The notes under the pieces were generated by a model, which worked only from the letters and a program-made list of their open reading frames with translations, had not been told where the DNA came from and did no database searches. From the NCBI GenBank assembly GCA_021234155.1, contig JAJEKV010000001.1, forward strand, positions 19,732,558 through 19,796,557: 64,000 nt of DNA, in the 5' to 3' direction. This document shows, piece by piece, positions 46,010 through 58,283 of the stretch. The stretch comes from Isoetes taiwanensis. Lineage: Eukaryota; Streptophyta; Lycopodiopsida; Isoetales; Isoetaceae. Positions within the stretch are counted from its first letter, which is position 1, and every line of letters starts with the position of its first letter. The position numbers were made by a program, and so were the translations under genes.

Positions 46010-48175
46010 CAAGATTGTATTTTAAGGGTGTTGAACGTCAAGAAGGAAGGTGAGGGAAAAACATCTCTGCTTTCTTCTTGCTTGCTTGCTAATGCATAGC
46101 TAATAAATTTTGTATAAATTCAAATGTATTGGATTTAAGAAACAACATTTTGCAACCGATCAACAGCTTTAAGCCTTTTATCAAGCCGCCCGAAAGCTAC
46201 CGCAGCTTTTGACCTGGGATTGACAAAAGTGTGATTTATAACCACCTTTTCTTTTCACGTAAGTTCTACAAATTTGTTTGAAAATTTCTATCTTCTTATA
46301 TACCATCTTTAGTTATGATCCTCAAGCTGGACATCCATTTCAGAAGTTTTGGAGTCAAGAATATACCACCTGAGGAACCTTCAGCCCCGCAAAGAAATAA
46401 TAATCAGAGGAATAACATTTTCAGTTTCCAGGTTAAGTCTTCGTGAGATTTTATTTTTGCACGTATGTATGTATATTGTTGTTACCATCATTTTATTGTA
46501 GAGGCCCTGCCAAGCTCAGCTTTGAGATCCAACTTTGAAGCCACAAATAAATAATCTCGGATCCTTATAAATAAGTAAATTCTGCCTATTTCGTAAGATA
46601 AGTGAAGACAAATAAACACTGCATGATGCTCTTTTGTTGTAATGATGATGTTATGATGTAGAAGAATAAAAGGGAGAGACAAAAAGCAAGTTTATAGTTC
46701 ATTTTGGCATGGAAAATGGCACTAAAATGTCAGTTGGTTTAAAAATCCGACCTATTTTAACAGTGAAATTAGAATGAACTATGAAAGTGCAATTTAACAA
46801 AGGGCTACAAGAGTTTGTATCACAGGAGCATTACTACAGCAATAAATAAACTTCATATTTAAAGGATGTATTTGAAGTTCATTTTAGTGTTTTTATCTCG
46901 CGGAATACCAATGAGACAAAGGTAATAGATTGTAAGATATGCTTTTTTCTTTTCCTTCCCATCCACATTGATAAATTGGTAGACCTGGGTATTCTCAACT
47001 GAGCATTTATTACCGATGGAGGTTTAGGAAATATTATCATGTGTACATAGCAATCGTCTCAATTTCATTTGGAACAACTAAAAAGAGGTCAAAGTGTCAT
47101 GGCCTTAAAGGTAAAAGAAAGTATTAAACAAAATTGTTTTGCAATGATGACAATGTGAGTGCAGATTATACAACCTAGAATTTTCTACTCTCTTCATAGG
47201 CATGGAGTTGAAATGTATGAGAGGACATAGATCTCGCATTAATAATAATGTAATGACAAATGTAGACCCCTTTAACCAAGCCTCTAGGGCAACTCATGAA
47301 ATATACGCATTTAGAATTATCATACTTTCAACGCATATTCCACATTCCTCCATCAATTCAACGCATAGGAAATTTAAATTTTTTTCCTCATACTCTTAGA
47401 ACTCCATGAATTTTCAAATAGTGATTGCAATATCCTGCCCATTTAACTATGTGTTTTGTAAGTTCACTTGATCAATATGTATTATGTACTCCATCATACT
47501 ACCAATATTTACAAACACTACCAATATTCATAAAACAACTCCAAACTATTTTGAACACTCTTCTTATCGACATTTTAGTTAGTAAAACAACCTCACATTA
47601 CCAATATTCACAAACAACCATTTTAAACACTCTAAGATGGAGTTTAAAAAAGGATCATACTCTAAAAAGTAGTGCAAAAATAGATATACAGTTGGAATTA
47701 CTACTAATGTAAGAAATTATGCTCAAAAGTCTATAATGACTTTAAGGATTGAAACAAATATATCAAAAAGACAACAACGTAAAACAATATAATAGGACTA
47801 CTAACATGCATAGTAAATAAGCATGTGCCCAAAACATATAGCAAACTTCCAAAAATCAAATGTAGTTCTTTTGAACTAATAAGAAAACTCCTGAGAGGAT
47901 TGAAACCAGGTTAAAAACCATGTATCCGGATCATGCTAACTTGTATGTAAAATCATCTTACATTATCATATATTGACAATGTAGGCTCAAAAATCACCTC
48001 CTAAACTACAGTGCTAAATAATTTTAAGAAACTATGTAAGACATATAATTAGTATAAGAACTAAGATCAAACTAGTAGTGATATTACAAACCAAGTCACC
48101 TAGTTTTCTATCGACATTACGAGTTGTATTTCGTATTAAATACCATCATTATACTAGTTTTATACGATTATGAAT
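46010..48175. other. A/T-rich right interior of the inserted element
   Basis: A/T-rich DNA with short 'caatattcacaaacaac' type repeats near 47500-47620. Nothing coding is recognised. It ends at the right terminal inverted repeat. Confidence 0.4.
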
Positions 48176-48200
48176 GCGAAGTTAATTTTGGGGCCTTGTG

Positions 48201-48420
48201 TAATGGGCATTGGAAAGCAAGGACCTTGATCATGTGAATGGAGTACCTTTGGGCCAGGCCATTATCGACCGCGGGAAAGCTAAGGTGACCTTCCCAACGC
48301 CCGGCCTCGCTAAAGATCATTGGAGGAGCAATGGGTGTAAGTGAAGTTGTTCCCATCATGCGTTGTAAGGTTCTAAACTACTGCTCAAGCAGTAATCGAA
48401 GAGGAGCATGCGGCATGCTA
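48201..48420 (+). pseudogene. Resumed gypsy pol: protease-RT linker
   Basis: The DNA directly after the right inverted repeat encodes 'MGIGKQ', then 'IIDRGKAKVTFPTPG'. These correspond to plant gypsy sequence in which (I)LGMDWL is followed by V(I)DC..K.V.F..P. This continues the protease frame lost at 28975 and shows that the two flanks belonged to one element. Confidence 0.6.
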
Positions 48421-48729
48421 CATCTCGCTTGAGATTAGTGAGCCTTAACCGGCTGAAGCAAAGAAGACAAGGTGCCCAGTTGTCAAGCAAGTAGCTAAGC
48501 TGATCATTTTGAGTTCCATGATCTCTCCCGCATGACTGGGCGCCCTCCTTATAGGGGAAATGAAAGCAGATAGCACTGAACTGTGAACAAAGCCAACAAG
48601 TGTCTATATAGAATGACAACGCAGAGCTGCTCCGAGCTGGGCAGCAGCTTAGTGGGAGCCGCCCGACCTAGGTTTCATTAGACCTAGTGTCTCGCCGCTT
48701 TGGAGTCATTCTCTTCTTGCTAAGAAGAA

Positions 48730-49330
48730 GCGATGGCAAATTAAGGATGTGTGCATAGACTATAGACGCTTGAACAAGCACACCATTTAAGAAATAAGTA
48801 TAAGCGCTTTCCAAGATCGACGACTTTTGATGGATCACTAAGGGGCAAAAGATCTTCCAAAATCACTCTAAGGTCAGTTAATACCGCATCGATAAAGGAA
48901 GAAGATATCCATAAGACCGCCTTTCAGAACGCCAGATGGGCATTATGAGTTCACAGAATGCCTTTCGGCTTATCAATGCTCGCTAACGCCTTATGAGGCT
49001 CATGAATCCACATCTTCAGGAGTTTTAGACACCTTTGTGATTGTTTCTTTGACTCATTTGGTGTATAGCATCCTTTGAAGAGCACGCATAACACTTGAGA
49101 GAAGAGTGCTAGAAAAGTTGAAGAGGCAACTGGGCTTGCATACCAAGTTGTCGAAGCGCCACTTCAAGAACGTAAAAAGGTGGAGCATTCCAGTCATGTG
49201 ATCCAGAAGGCATCTCGACGGATCCCGCAAAGATTGAAGCCAGTATCCGGCCTACTGGCGAATGTGCATGAAGTCAAGTTTCTGCCAGTTGTGGTACTAC
49301 AGAAGTTCGTGAAGAACTTTACAAGATAGC
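48730..49330 (+). pseudogene. Ty3/gypsy reverse transcriptase, degraded
   Basis: 48733-48788 encodes 'WQIKDVCIDYRRLNKHT', the RT entry motif WRMCVDYRALNK.T. 'IKEEDIHKTAF' then matches the step before 'YEFT.MPFGL' at 48940-48976, also readable here. 'FLDTFVIVFF' near 49020-49050 marks the approach to the active-site (Y/F)xDD, of which only the first Asp is legible. 'AHLREVLE'-type sequence follows. Frames change several times, so the enzyme is dead. Confidence 0.85.
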
Positions 49331-49369
49331 AGCCCCGCTACCGTGACCCGGACGAAGTGCAGAGAAGGT

Positions 49370-49840
49370 GAAAGATTGCAGAGCATTGGCACAAGAAAGC
49401 CCAAAAGGGTTTGAATTGCTTGAAGGAAGCTTTAACAATGTACTCTGGCCTTTAACCTCAGCTTCTAATCTCGAGAAAGATAAGCTTGTAGCAACAGATG
49501 CAGCAAGATAGCCATGTGCGCGGCTTATAAAGAAGAGCGGTGGTAGCTTATGATCCCGTGAAGATGAACGACGCCGAGACGCCAGCTTACCCAACGACGA
49601 CTAGAGTTGCTTCATGGGGTTGTCGTGTATTAAGAATATGGAGGCATTATCTCTCGGGGAAGGAAGTTCCAATTGATACCACCATCGAGCTCTCCAATAT
49701 GTATTCACGCGAACCACACCTTAACTGGAGGCAGCTGAGAGGATGGAGTTCCTCAAGAATATGACTCTTTGATATAGTCTACAAGCTCCGGGAAGCTCAA
49801 TGTGGTAGCAGATGCTTTCAAGGCATCCTTGACAACTATT
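49370..49840 (+). pseudogene. Ty3/gypsy RNase H, degraded
   Basis: Recognisable steps are 'KKAQKGFELL' (from C..AF..LK), 'LVATDAA' at about 49486-49506 for the first catalytic Asp (..TDAS), 'LRIWRHYLSGKEVPIDTT' (ALK.WRHYL.G..F.I.TDH), 'LNWRQLRGW' (LN.RQ.RW) and a decayed 'KLNVVADALSR' step near 49790-49815. The order is normal for plant chromovirus pol. Confidence 0.8.
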
Positions 49841-50029
49841 AGAGTGCATTGCAATGTAATTTCGACGCTTCCAAATGACTTTGGTAAGAGTGGATGGAAG
49901 AGTCTCCTTAAGCAACGGATGTGGGATTTGCAAGTATAAGTGCTTTCGGCGAGGCTAGAACAGAGTAAAGAGCGGAGGCCTTGCCATTATAAGAAGGAAG
50001 GCAAACCCGTTATACCATAAGAACAAGTT

Positions 50030-50760
50030 GTATGCACTAATCATCGTGTAAGGAAGTTGATCCTCCATGACACGCATACCGTTCCCCAATAGCCGCTATG
50101 CTGATTCATGAAACATATTTGCGCAGCAGCCTATTATTGGCCGTGAATGAAGAAGCGAAATATTCGCTACATCAAGGAATGTCGCAATTTATGCTGCTAT
50201 GGTCGTATGAGTTAAAATTTCAATTCCTGTGGGCATTGTTTGTTAGCTGTACAAACGCTAAGTGGGAGGTAATCAAAGATGGATTTTATCACGTGTGACT
50301 CCCAAAGCAATGTGCTAGAAGAGGGAAGGATGCCTTTGATGGTAGTGGCCTAATAAGTTGTCGAAGATGGCACATTTTGTGCCTTGCGTAACCAATGACA
50401 TGTTTTACGGATGTTGAAAGCTCTTCACCAAAGAGATCTTCAGTGCTTCATGGCATTAAGGGAGATCATCTCCTAATGGATCCGGTTCATGAGCCTTTTA
50501 AGTAAGACCTCTTTGGCATAATCTGCATCTAAGCTATCCATGAGCATCTAAGATACCATCCTCAGACGGGATGGGCTTGACCTGAGCGACCAACAGATTT
50601 TAGAGGACATGCTACCTAAATCATGTCCGAATAAGCAAAGTATGTGGGAAGAATTTATTCAATTTGGTGGAGTTTGCATACACAGCACCAAGCAGAATCA
50701 TCCCAAATGTCGCCTGCTTATGATCAATTACGCTATCGCTAAAGTTTAACCCGCATATTA
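50030..50760 (+). pseudogene. Ty3/gypsy integrase, degraded
   Basis: The zinc-binding head is faintly visible near 50030-50110 ('LILHDTH'). 'WEVIKDGF' at about 50265-50290 matches W.WE.I.MDFI, which carries the first catalytic Asp. Next come 'MVVVDKLSKMAHFV'-type sequence near 50336-50380, 'RLHGIKGDH' for LHG.P..I.SDR, 'TDGLDLSDQQILEDML' for QTDGQTER.NQ.LEDMLR, and 'EEFIQFGGVCIHSTKQNHPK' for the EFAYN...H step. Confidence 0.8.
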
Positions 50761-51340
50761 ATTTTGGTACAAACTCGTCAAAAGTGGGAAGTTTCGCAGC
50801 CAGACATGTTGACTCATATGCGCCAGCCTTGTGGAAGAAGTTCGAGGTTATCCGCTAGCTGCAAGAAGCCAGCCGTAAGAGCATCACGACAAGCATCAAC
50901 AAGTAAGAGAGTTCAAAGTTGAGATGATGTTTGCCCAAGATCAAGGTGAAGCGGCTCGTGGATCGCAATTGCAAGAAGTGGCTCTGGGCGTGGGGCTTCA
51001 CCGCTGCATTAGTCAAGAGAGTAGGTAATCAATCCTACAAGCTTGTTAGATTTGCCAAGACACCTAAAGATCTGGCAAGGTCTTCCACGTGAGTTTGTTG
51101 AAGAAGCATACCCAAATCCGCACGTTCGTCTTGGATTCGCCAACGCTTGTTGAAAAATGACGAGGAGCGCTGAAATAGTTCCGCACTGATTCTGATAAAG
51201 CTTTCAAGAAAACGAGGAGATCGTAATTCCTCCAAGATTTGGTCAAGTGGAAACACTTACCGTTGGAAGACGCTGACGTGGGTACTTAAGAAAGATTTGA
51301 AGTAAAGCAAAGATTCACAGCTATGGAGCAATGGGACGGC
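50761..51340 (+). pseudogene. Integrase C-terminal region, possible chromodomain remnant
   Basis: Decayed matches include 'YKLVR' followed by 'HLKIWQ.FHVSLLKKH' read across a shift at about 51043-51110, which in plant Tekay/del-type chromoviruses is AYKLDLP...KIH.VFHVSLLK. The region beyond, where a chromodomain would lie (LVKWKG, ATWE), is not readable as such. The chromovirus label is therefore inferred from RT and integrase character. Confidence 0.5.
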
Positions 51341-52210
51341 AAGGTCATCTCCGGCGAACGGCTCGTGCATGTCGCATTTGTGTAGGTTAATTCTTGTGTA
51401 GTTAAGAGTAACCTACGCATGCCACCCACGCTAGTATGGGGTCGCATGCTACCGGCGATGGGACCAATTACTGCGGATCTCTAGGGCGTGGTGTAATGTC
51501 AATGTAGGCATGATCATGCTCGCCATGCAGTGGAAGTAGATTAGAAAGTCTACTTCGCCCTACGTAGACGACTGGTGAGAAAGGAGGCCGCGAAGGAATG
51601 CATTATAGGGGAAAAGCACCTTTTAGCCCCATATATAGCTTTGATAGGAGGAATCTATCATACTTCATGGTAGTTGATATCCTCCCACGCCAAGTAACTA
51701 GGAGGTGTAGGCATGAGCGTATATAGGCATATAGGTCAGTTCGCTGCCATAATGTTAGATTCACCCTCTTTCCATCACGGAGATTAGCCATGCATCCAGA
51801 TAGGTGGTCACCATATAACCAAAAATTTTATTAATAATTAAATGATACTAACGTGAGTGTCGCACTGCAGCTGCAGAGAGCCGAGGGTAAGGGAGGTCGA
51901 AGATGTACATCTTGCAACACAATTTTTTGTTGGAATGTTGCAAGGGAATGAAGAGTACCCTGGACGTAATTTTAAAATTTTGATAAACTTAATCGTAATG
52001 TTAAGTGAATTTGGGAGAATCCGCTTATAATGTTGTGAATTGATAAGTTATTTCATAATATAATGATGTGATAATGTCATAAAAACATTACCTTGAGGTA
52101 ATTTGTTAAATGTGTAGGAATTAGAGTAGTAAATCGCATGTATCAAAGTTGATTGCGTGTCACGATGATCCCAAGGTGGAGATCTGCCGCGGCGCGGGAC
52201 AAAGACGGCT
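51341..52210. other. Gypsy 3' untranslated region
   Basis: Non-coding DNA between the end of pol and the polypurine tract, with no motif recognised. Confidence 0.45.
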
Positions 52211-52213
52211 TCG

Positions 52214-52222
52214 TGGGGAGAA
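52214..52222 (+). promoter_or_regulatory. Polypurine tract of the gypsy element
   Basis: 'tggggagaa' immediately precedes the 3' LTR, whose first bases are 'tgtgacg'. This is the usual plant Ty3/gypsy arrangement for plus-strand priming. Confidence 0.75.
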
Positions 52223-53910
52223 TGTGACGTGCCCAAAGACGATAATGCCCCAAAGATCTATACCGCATCGCTTCTCACACATACCATTCTCACCGACGTG
52301 GTAATGCCTACCGGTAGCTGTAGAGCAGTCCTAGGGAGTAACTTCTGCTTTAAATATGCGCAAACAACAATGCACATTTTCCAAGGTACTCCATTAATGT
52401 GTGGGCACACATTTCCGCGGGATACCATGCCAAGTGGGCTACACCCATAGTACTAATGCACATTTTCCAATGTACACATTAATGTGGGCACACATTCCAT
52501 GTGTGTGCACATTTGGCCACCTAGCCCTTAATGGCAGTAGTTCCATTTCCAATTATCCCACATGCCAAAAGGGGATAATTGGAAACCCTAGCCAACCCCT
52601 GTCTATATAGGTAGGAAACCCCTAATTCAGCCCAATTTTCTCGATTTTCAGGGTTTAGAACTCGCTTTGGCCGCTTCAACAAATGAAACCGTGATCCTGT
52701 GACTGGCCGGGGAGAATTGCATCCTAGTTCCTCTCTAGGATTCTAGCTGCTAAAGAGATGGTTTGTCAAAATGAGGAGCCCCTCAAGGACGTGCATTTTG
52801 GCCAATTAGATAGTCTAAACTCTTATTTTAGTCCTAGAATCAGAGTTTAGCCTTTTGCTTAGGATTTACCTACCGTTATACCTTTTAGATCTCTAGGATA
52901 GCAGATCCTAACTAAAGAACCTAACTCTATGTTGTAGATTGCATCTAGTTCTTTAGCTCGGAGTATATGGATGAGGACTATGAACTCCTTTGTATTGGGA
53001 AGGTGCTGTGCGGTGCGCTAGCCGCGGTGCGCAAGCGTAGAGACCTAACGCTGTAGTTGATGTTCCTAGAGTAGCCCCTCTAGCAATTAATCAGATTCTC
53101 AGGCACAAGACACACCCGGATGTGGGTGAAGGGGGCCGTGACCTGGCCGGGAGAAGCGCTGAGGTTCATGTCCTCACTCTGAACGGGTTCCTCCGTGTAA
53201 GCCTACCGAACCATTGTGGTTAGGTCCAATGGCTTGCCAATGCTAAGTATGGGTAGTTGCAGGCATGGGCTCTACACCCGTGGGGTGGTGCTCACCTTCC
53301 AAAGGTTCCGGGGCCGAATATGGGCAAAGTGGGCCCTCTAGCCACCTTGAGCCAGCATGTAGATCTCGGGAGGGAGTGGATCCCACCGCCCCATCTGGAC
53401 CGGGAAGATGAGCCCGTGAGTAGCCCTCTTGGCTAAGTGCATCCCATGCCATACGGTCCCGACACTTTTCGTAATTACCTCCGCAAAGTGTGCACGGAGT
53501 GGGGCGATGGAGTGGGACAACCCTAAGCCATGCTCATATGCCGCAACTATCATATGAATTCCCGCCCTGCACAACCGAGAATCTAAGCCGGGCCATCCCT
53601 TGAGTCTCAGCCTTGGGTAGATTCTACAGGATGCGGCCGATCCTTGTCTATGCAAGATAGTGTGGAGGACCATCCTTCGTGGATGGTCATATGATGTTGA
53701 TGTATGTGCTAATGACATGTATGTTTACGCTCAGCCTAGGTAGGCCCCGAGGGAGACGGGGTGTAATGACCTCTTCCAATTTTTCCCACTCGAAACCCGC
53801 CACTCGCCAAGTGCTGTCATGAGGGCCTTGTATTAGCAGGAGCTGCATGTGGATGAATTCTCGCTTGTATACTCAAGTGAGTGCATCGTGATAACAGTAG
53901 GGACGCCACA
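52223..53910 (+). mobile_element. 3' LTR of the Ty3/gypsy retrotransposon
   Basis: Begins with TG directly after the polypurine tract and ends in 'ggacgccaca', giving 1,688 bases. It aligns along its whole length with 21374-23012 with many small indels; a short extra GC-rich stretch near 53005-53035 is absent from the 5' copy. The conserved inverted repeat 'accatccttcgtggatggt' lies near 53670, and the LTR TATA box lies at 52603-52610. It is not followed by a primer binding site, as expected for a 3' LTR. Confidence 0.88.
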
Positions 53911-54700
53911 ACGGCGCATAACACTATAAATCACGGGTCAATTTTCAAATTGGTGAAGAACAATTGAATCAAATCATCCAAGCGTGATTGGCTACCATAC
54001 TCCATGCTAGTAATACAACTGGGTTTGGACTCCATTACTAATGCGCTAAGGATATCACATGAAGGTCGTACTATGCAGCTTGCTATTCCGCTAAGATAGA
54101 ATCGAAGCTACAATCCATTACTTGGGCTCTGGCATATATCCACATCTAGCCAACAATCTCGTATTTTACATTCTGATGCCGCTTAAAGAGGTTTTTACCT
54201 CAAAACGCGGGTCAGTGGAAAGGGTTTCCATGTAGATCATGATATGACTGCATATGCAGATTCTAAGCGACATGGCGTAATGTGGACCTCCTAAAGACCA
54301 ATGAATAAAAGCTTATAGAAAAATAGTGAGGCAAGTATTCCAAAGATAATTAATTATTCACATGTGAGGAGCTTTGCCAAAATACATATCATCGACGAAA
54401 AGCTTTGAGCATGCTTTGGAAAGTTTGCCGAGTATTTTCCTCCTCTCAAATGGACACCCTATGAAAACATGTATGTGATCTTATACCATCACCCATGTTG
54501 CACGTGAGTAGGACATAGCATAAGATCGCGATCTATGTTCAATCGCAGAGGAAGTAAGTAGGGAATGCATCAACCGCTTAGCAAATGGAAAGTAATGGAC
54601 ATCCAAGGATTATGTGAGCTGGCAGTATCTTAAATGTAAGGTGGACCGAAAGTGTGTCCTATCTTGGCGTGATCCGCTTGGCTATACCTATGAGGGATTT
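53911..54700. other. DNA between the 3' LTR and a LINE remnant
   Basis: No clear motif. It may be the decayed 5' part of the LINE that follows. Confidence 0.4.
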
Positions 54701-54714
54701 CCTATAGCATGGCA

Positions 54715-55330
54715 AGCCGGGCCGAAAGTAGTTCCAATCCATGAAGGTGGATCTACCAAAGACAATTCAACAATTACGTAATCCTATTCTAGTCAATAGT
54801 TTGTTGCCAAAACTTGCATCCATTCCGGGAAAACTAAAATCGCACTGCTTAAAACCAATAACAAGAGGATCAATCGCAGTCGTTTTAGGGTCCTGATGCT
54901 CTACATTAGATCATTTATTGGTGATGAAACAATACTTGACACAGTTGAAGGGACAAAAAGCCAAAGCATATTTTGCCTTCGCTGGATTTTAAAAAGGCCT
55001 TTTGACAAAGTGTTTATATTTCCAATTATGGGATAGAATGGATAAGCCTAATATACCAAAACCATTACAAGAAGCAAAGTGGTAGGTATTATATGAAAAA
55101 GTGCTCGTGGTAGTTATCCTTCCCGCTGTCAGCTAGAGAACCGAGAATACATTGATAATAACATCGAGTTCAGTAAGTCAGCCCATTGTCTCCCACTGCT
55201 TCGGGACTATTCCATTATCGCCTTGAAAAATGGTTCCATGACAATTGGGTCCGTGGTTGCACAAAGGTTTCATGGTTTTAGTGCAAGTTGTTAATGTAGG
55301 TCATCTTTGCCGCCTTTGGAGTCCATGCAA
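54715..55330 (+). pseudogene. LINE reverse transcriptase remnant, plus strand
   Basis: The plus strand encodes 'VVPIHEGGSTKDNS', matching the LINE RT entry VVPI(H/F)KGG...D..NYR. Then come 'LLPKLASI' (LL..L.K), 'LDHLLVMKQYLTQLKGQKAK' and 'AYFAFAGF' with 'K..FDKV', comparable to DH....L......K....CF.DF.KAFD.V. It is interrupted by stops and shifts. It lies outside the gypsy LTRs and in opposite orientation to the LINE RT at 31.4-32.7 kb, so it is a separate insertion. Confidence 0.7.
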
Positions 55331-55334
55331 TGCA

Positions 55335-58280
55335 TTTAGATGGACTGCCTCGCTTATGACGCCATCACAAAAGTAAATTTAGAGAAAGAAACATTATGAC
55401 AAAGAGCGCCAAATAGGAATGTTCCTTCGTGATACAAAAAATTTGATAAAATCCTTGTGACTCTTATAAATAATCCAGTACAATTTTTATGTAAAATCAC
55501 AGAAGGAATACTCTGTACTTTCGCTCCGTGAGGATTGATGAAACGCACAAGGCTCTTTATGCCATGTAGTTTGTATGAGAAGCACACCTATGATCATGGA
55601 AACTAAAAAAAGATTGTTTGGATCATTGATACAGTGTAGCACTGCTGGCAAAGAGATCTCAAAGGTATATCAAAAGGTTCAGGAGGATCTTGAACAAATG
55701 TCGTTCTATATTTCAACAAAGTGTAACCTAAAATGCTTTAGCATGCATATTATAGTGTATTAGACTTGTGGCTACAAAAATTTTGCTATTAAGATCTCTA
55801 TTTCTTCAAGTTCGTTGTTTTGTGGATGTTTCCTTGGCCAAAAACTTCAACGTTGTAAATTATCTAAGAGCAACCTGAAATACAATATAAAAAAAAATTT
55901 AACAATACACTATTGTTCAAAGAAGAAAAAATGACATCAAGTCATATTTCGTCAGATGGACAAATAACCTGCAAAAGCAAGGAGTATTTCTTAATGAATC
56001 ACTACTATAAAAAGGGATTACCCTTTTTAAAAACAGCAAAAATTGTTATGCAATACCCAATGGCCTATTATCCTAAGGAGAGTAAGTCAAATATATAAAC
56101 TTAATGCCGGGTATGGGAACCTCTCTGGATGGATACGTGTAAAGTCAAAATTTATGCTCAGATAAAATACGAGTGAGATGAGAAATCTTTGGGACGTTCA
56201 TCAGAATGGAGAACGGAATAAAGTTGAGCTTCAGCGTTCTCTTATGACCCGCGTAATCGAGCCGCTGGAGGCGCGCGGGACTGATTCGCAGTCATGGGGG
56301 CAGCAAGAATGGCTGACCCCATTCTGTTCTCCAACGTCAAGCAAAAGAGAAACCGATTCTACCGGTTTCTAGCTACTCTGCCATTCTTGGATCAGAATGG
56401 CTCAAGATTTTCAAGAACGCTCTCACCTACTTTGCTTGACGTAATAGAGAGGTAAGTTGGCATATATATAAACAAAGGACACAATGGATGCAATTAGTAT
56501 ATATTCTCATAAGAAAACAAAAATGTTGCATAAGCATAAACCACATTAGTTTAGGAAAGAAAACGTCAAGTTTTTGTGATGATTTGTTTATTACATGTTG
56601 AACCTATGGTCAAATCAATAGGACATCTAGAATCTTATCACTGTCCATTTATGATGTTGATGTAGAATATCAACGCTCTTTGGCTAATTATTTCTCTCGC
56701 TTGTATTATGCTGCTTCTTTCTCAAAGCTTTGTAATTGCTTAATAATGGATATCCATATAATAGGATCCAAATAAGTATGGAAGTTGTTAGTATGATTAG
56801 TATGATTATATATAGAGATTATAATAAAGCAAAACATCATAACAACCATGAGGTCCATGCAAACTCGCCACACAAAGTTCGTGGTAAGTAAATTATTTAC
56901 TTTGGAACACACTAACAACATGACTCCTTTAATACTTGATTTTTAACATGACTATATAGGAAATGATAGAAGTAAATGCTGGTAAGGTGTATGCATGTAA
57001 ACTTGCTCCATAAAGTTCATGTTTGGATACAATTATTGTTTGCATATGGCCTCTTTTTATTGAGTGAAAGTGTGGCCTTCACACTCAAAAAGCTCAAAAT
57101 GGAGGCAAGTGCATTTTGTTTTATTAATCATTAGACAATCTGCAATAGATCCATGAAAATTTCTTTTTTCCCATGCCTTGAAGTTATGAAAGCGTGCCCC
57201 ATCGGGATTCCAAATGTAGACTAAAATAATACACCTTCAATATAAGTATATAGTCTATACTCTTTTTTAAATAAAGGGTATAAGACAAGTATGTCCTTTT
57301 ATGTAATACATCAAGAATATCACCATATTCTCTATTTTAATGGTATTGTTCTTGACCCCTTGAAATTCCATTCTATAGTAAAAGTACTGACCGACTACAA
57401 GAGGAGGGAGTCCGGTATTGTTGGTTTGGGTTTGGATCCCAGTGTTAAGTGAAAAGCCGAGCTGATACAAGAAAGTTATTCTTTTTCCCATGAATGTAAA
57501 TGTTATTACTTTTCATGGTCAGAGATAGCAAAGGATACAGACAAGCTCCCACCGGGTATGGATATGAATTGGACAAAACTGACTATGACCACCATTCATA
57601 AAGACATGGTTTAAGTCCAATGGTACAAACTCAATGTAGTTCCATCAATGGTTAATGATAGAGATAAATTTGACTACGACCATGGAGATATGTGGTTAAG
57701 ACAACAGGGTAGAATGGCTACATGGAGGCTAAGGTTATGAGTCAGCAATGCACAGCTAGTCAAAGATAGCAGATAAAAGTGCAATGAAGAAACTACTTCA
57801 AAGATTGGTGTGTTAAACTCATAAGTTTTTATGTGATGCCACATTATCAATAGTCTATAGAATATATGTGATGATGCGAGTGGGTCAGTGGATATTAAAT
57901 ATATGATGGGCAGATATATGACACCTGATTGGATTATAAGGTCCCACGGCCACAATTTAGTGGGTTGAACGCGCTGAATAGAGACATATTTGCTCTTGGA
58001 CTAGTGTATTGCCGTTTTGTATGGGGCCAAGGTGGGGATGTTTGATATGGGGCAAAGGGACTTAAAGCAGAAGTCGAAGATGCTAAAAGAGCTATGTATA
58101 CTGAGTATGAAGGCACCAGGAATTATTATATTATTCTGGTCACGCGATTTTCTGCTTTCTATTCTTTCTTCTCATTCAACGAATCTTGAAATTGATGGTC
58201 CCCAACTCCAGTAATACAACAGAACAGAAACAGCTTTCGGCCCTTCCTCTCCCCTCCGCTCTCTACCTCCATTCCCATAG
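55335..58280. other. Upstream flank of the YSL gene, mostly unassigned
   Basis: A/T-rich DNA with several small frames on both strands, none recognised. The last ~150 bases before 58284 become C/T-rich ('ccttcctctcccctccgctc'), as is common in plant 5' leaders. Confidence 0.45.
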
Positions 58281-58283
58281 CGA

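Larger units (their letters stand above)
28976..48200. mobile_element. 19.2-kb insertion bounded by imperfect terminal inverted repeats
   Basis: The left end reads 'cacaaggcccccaaaattga' (28976 on). The right end reads '...ttaattttggggccttgtg' (to 48200), the reverse complement apart from one extra C and a few changes, giving a TIR of about 22-25 bases. It splits the gypsy pol gene precisely between protease and the GMDWL region. Flanks show 'atgggggcgtat' on the left and 'aatgggcatt' on the right, a possible but imperfect target duplication, so CACTA, hAT and Mutator cannot be separated on this alone. The interior holds a LINE remnant, a tandem array and a weak TNP2-like segment. Several nested insertions are likely. 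Confidence 0.65.
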
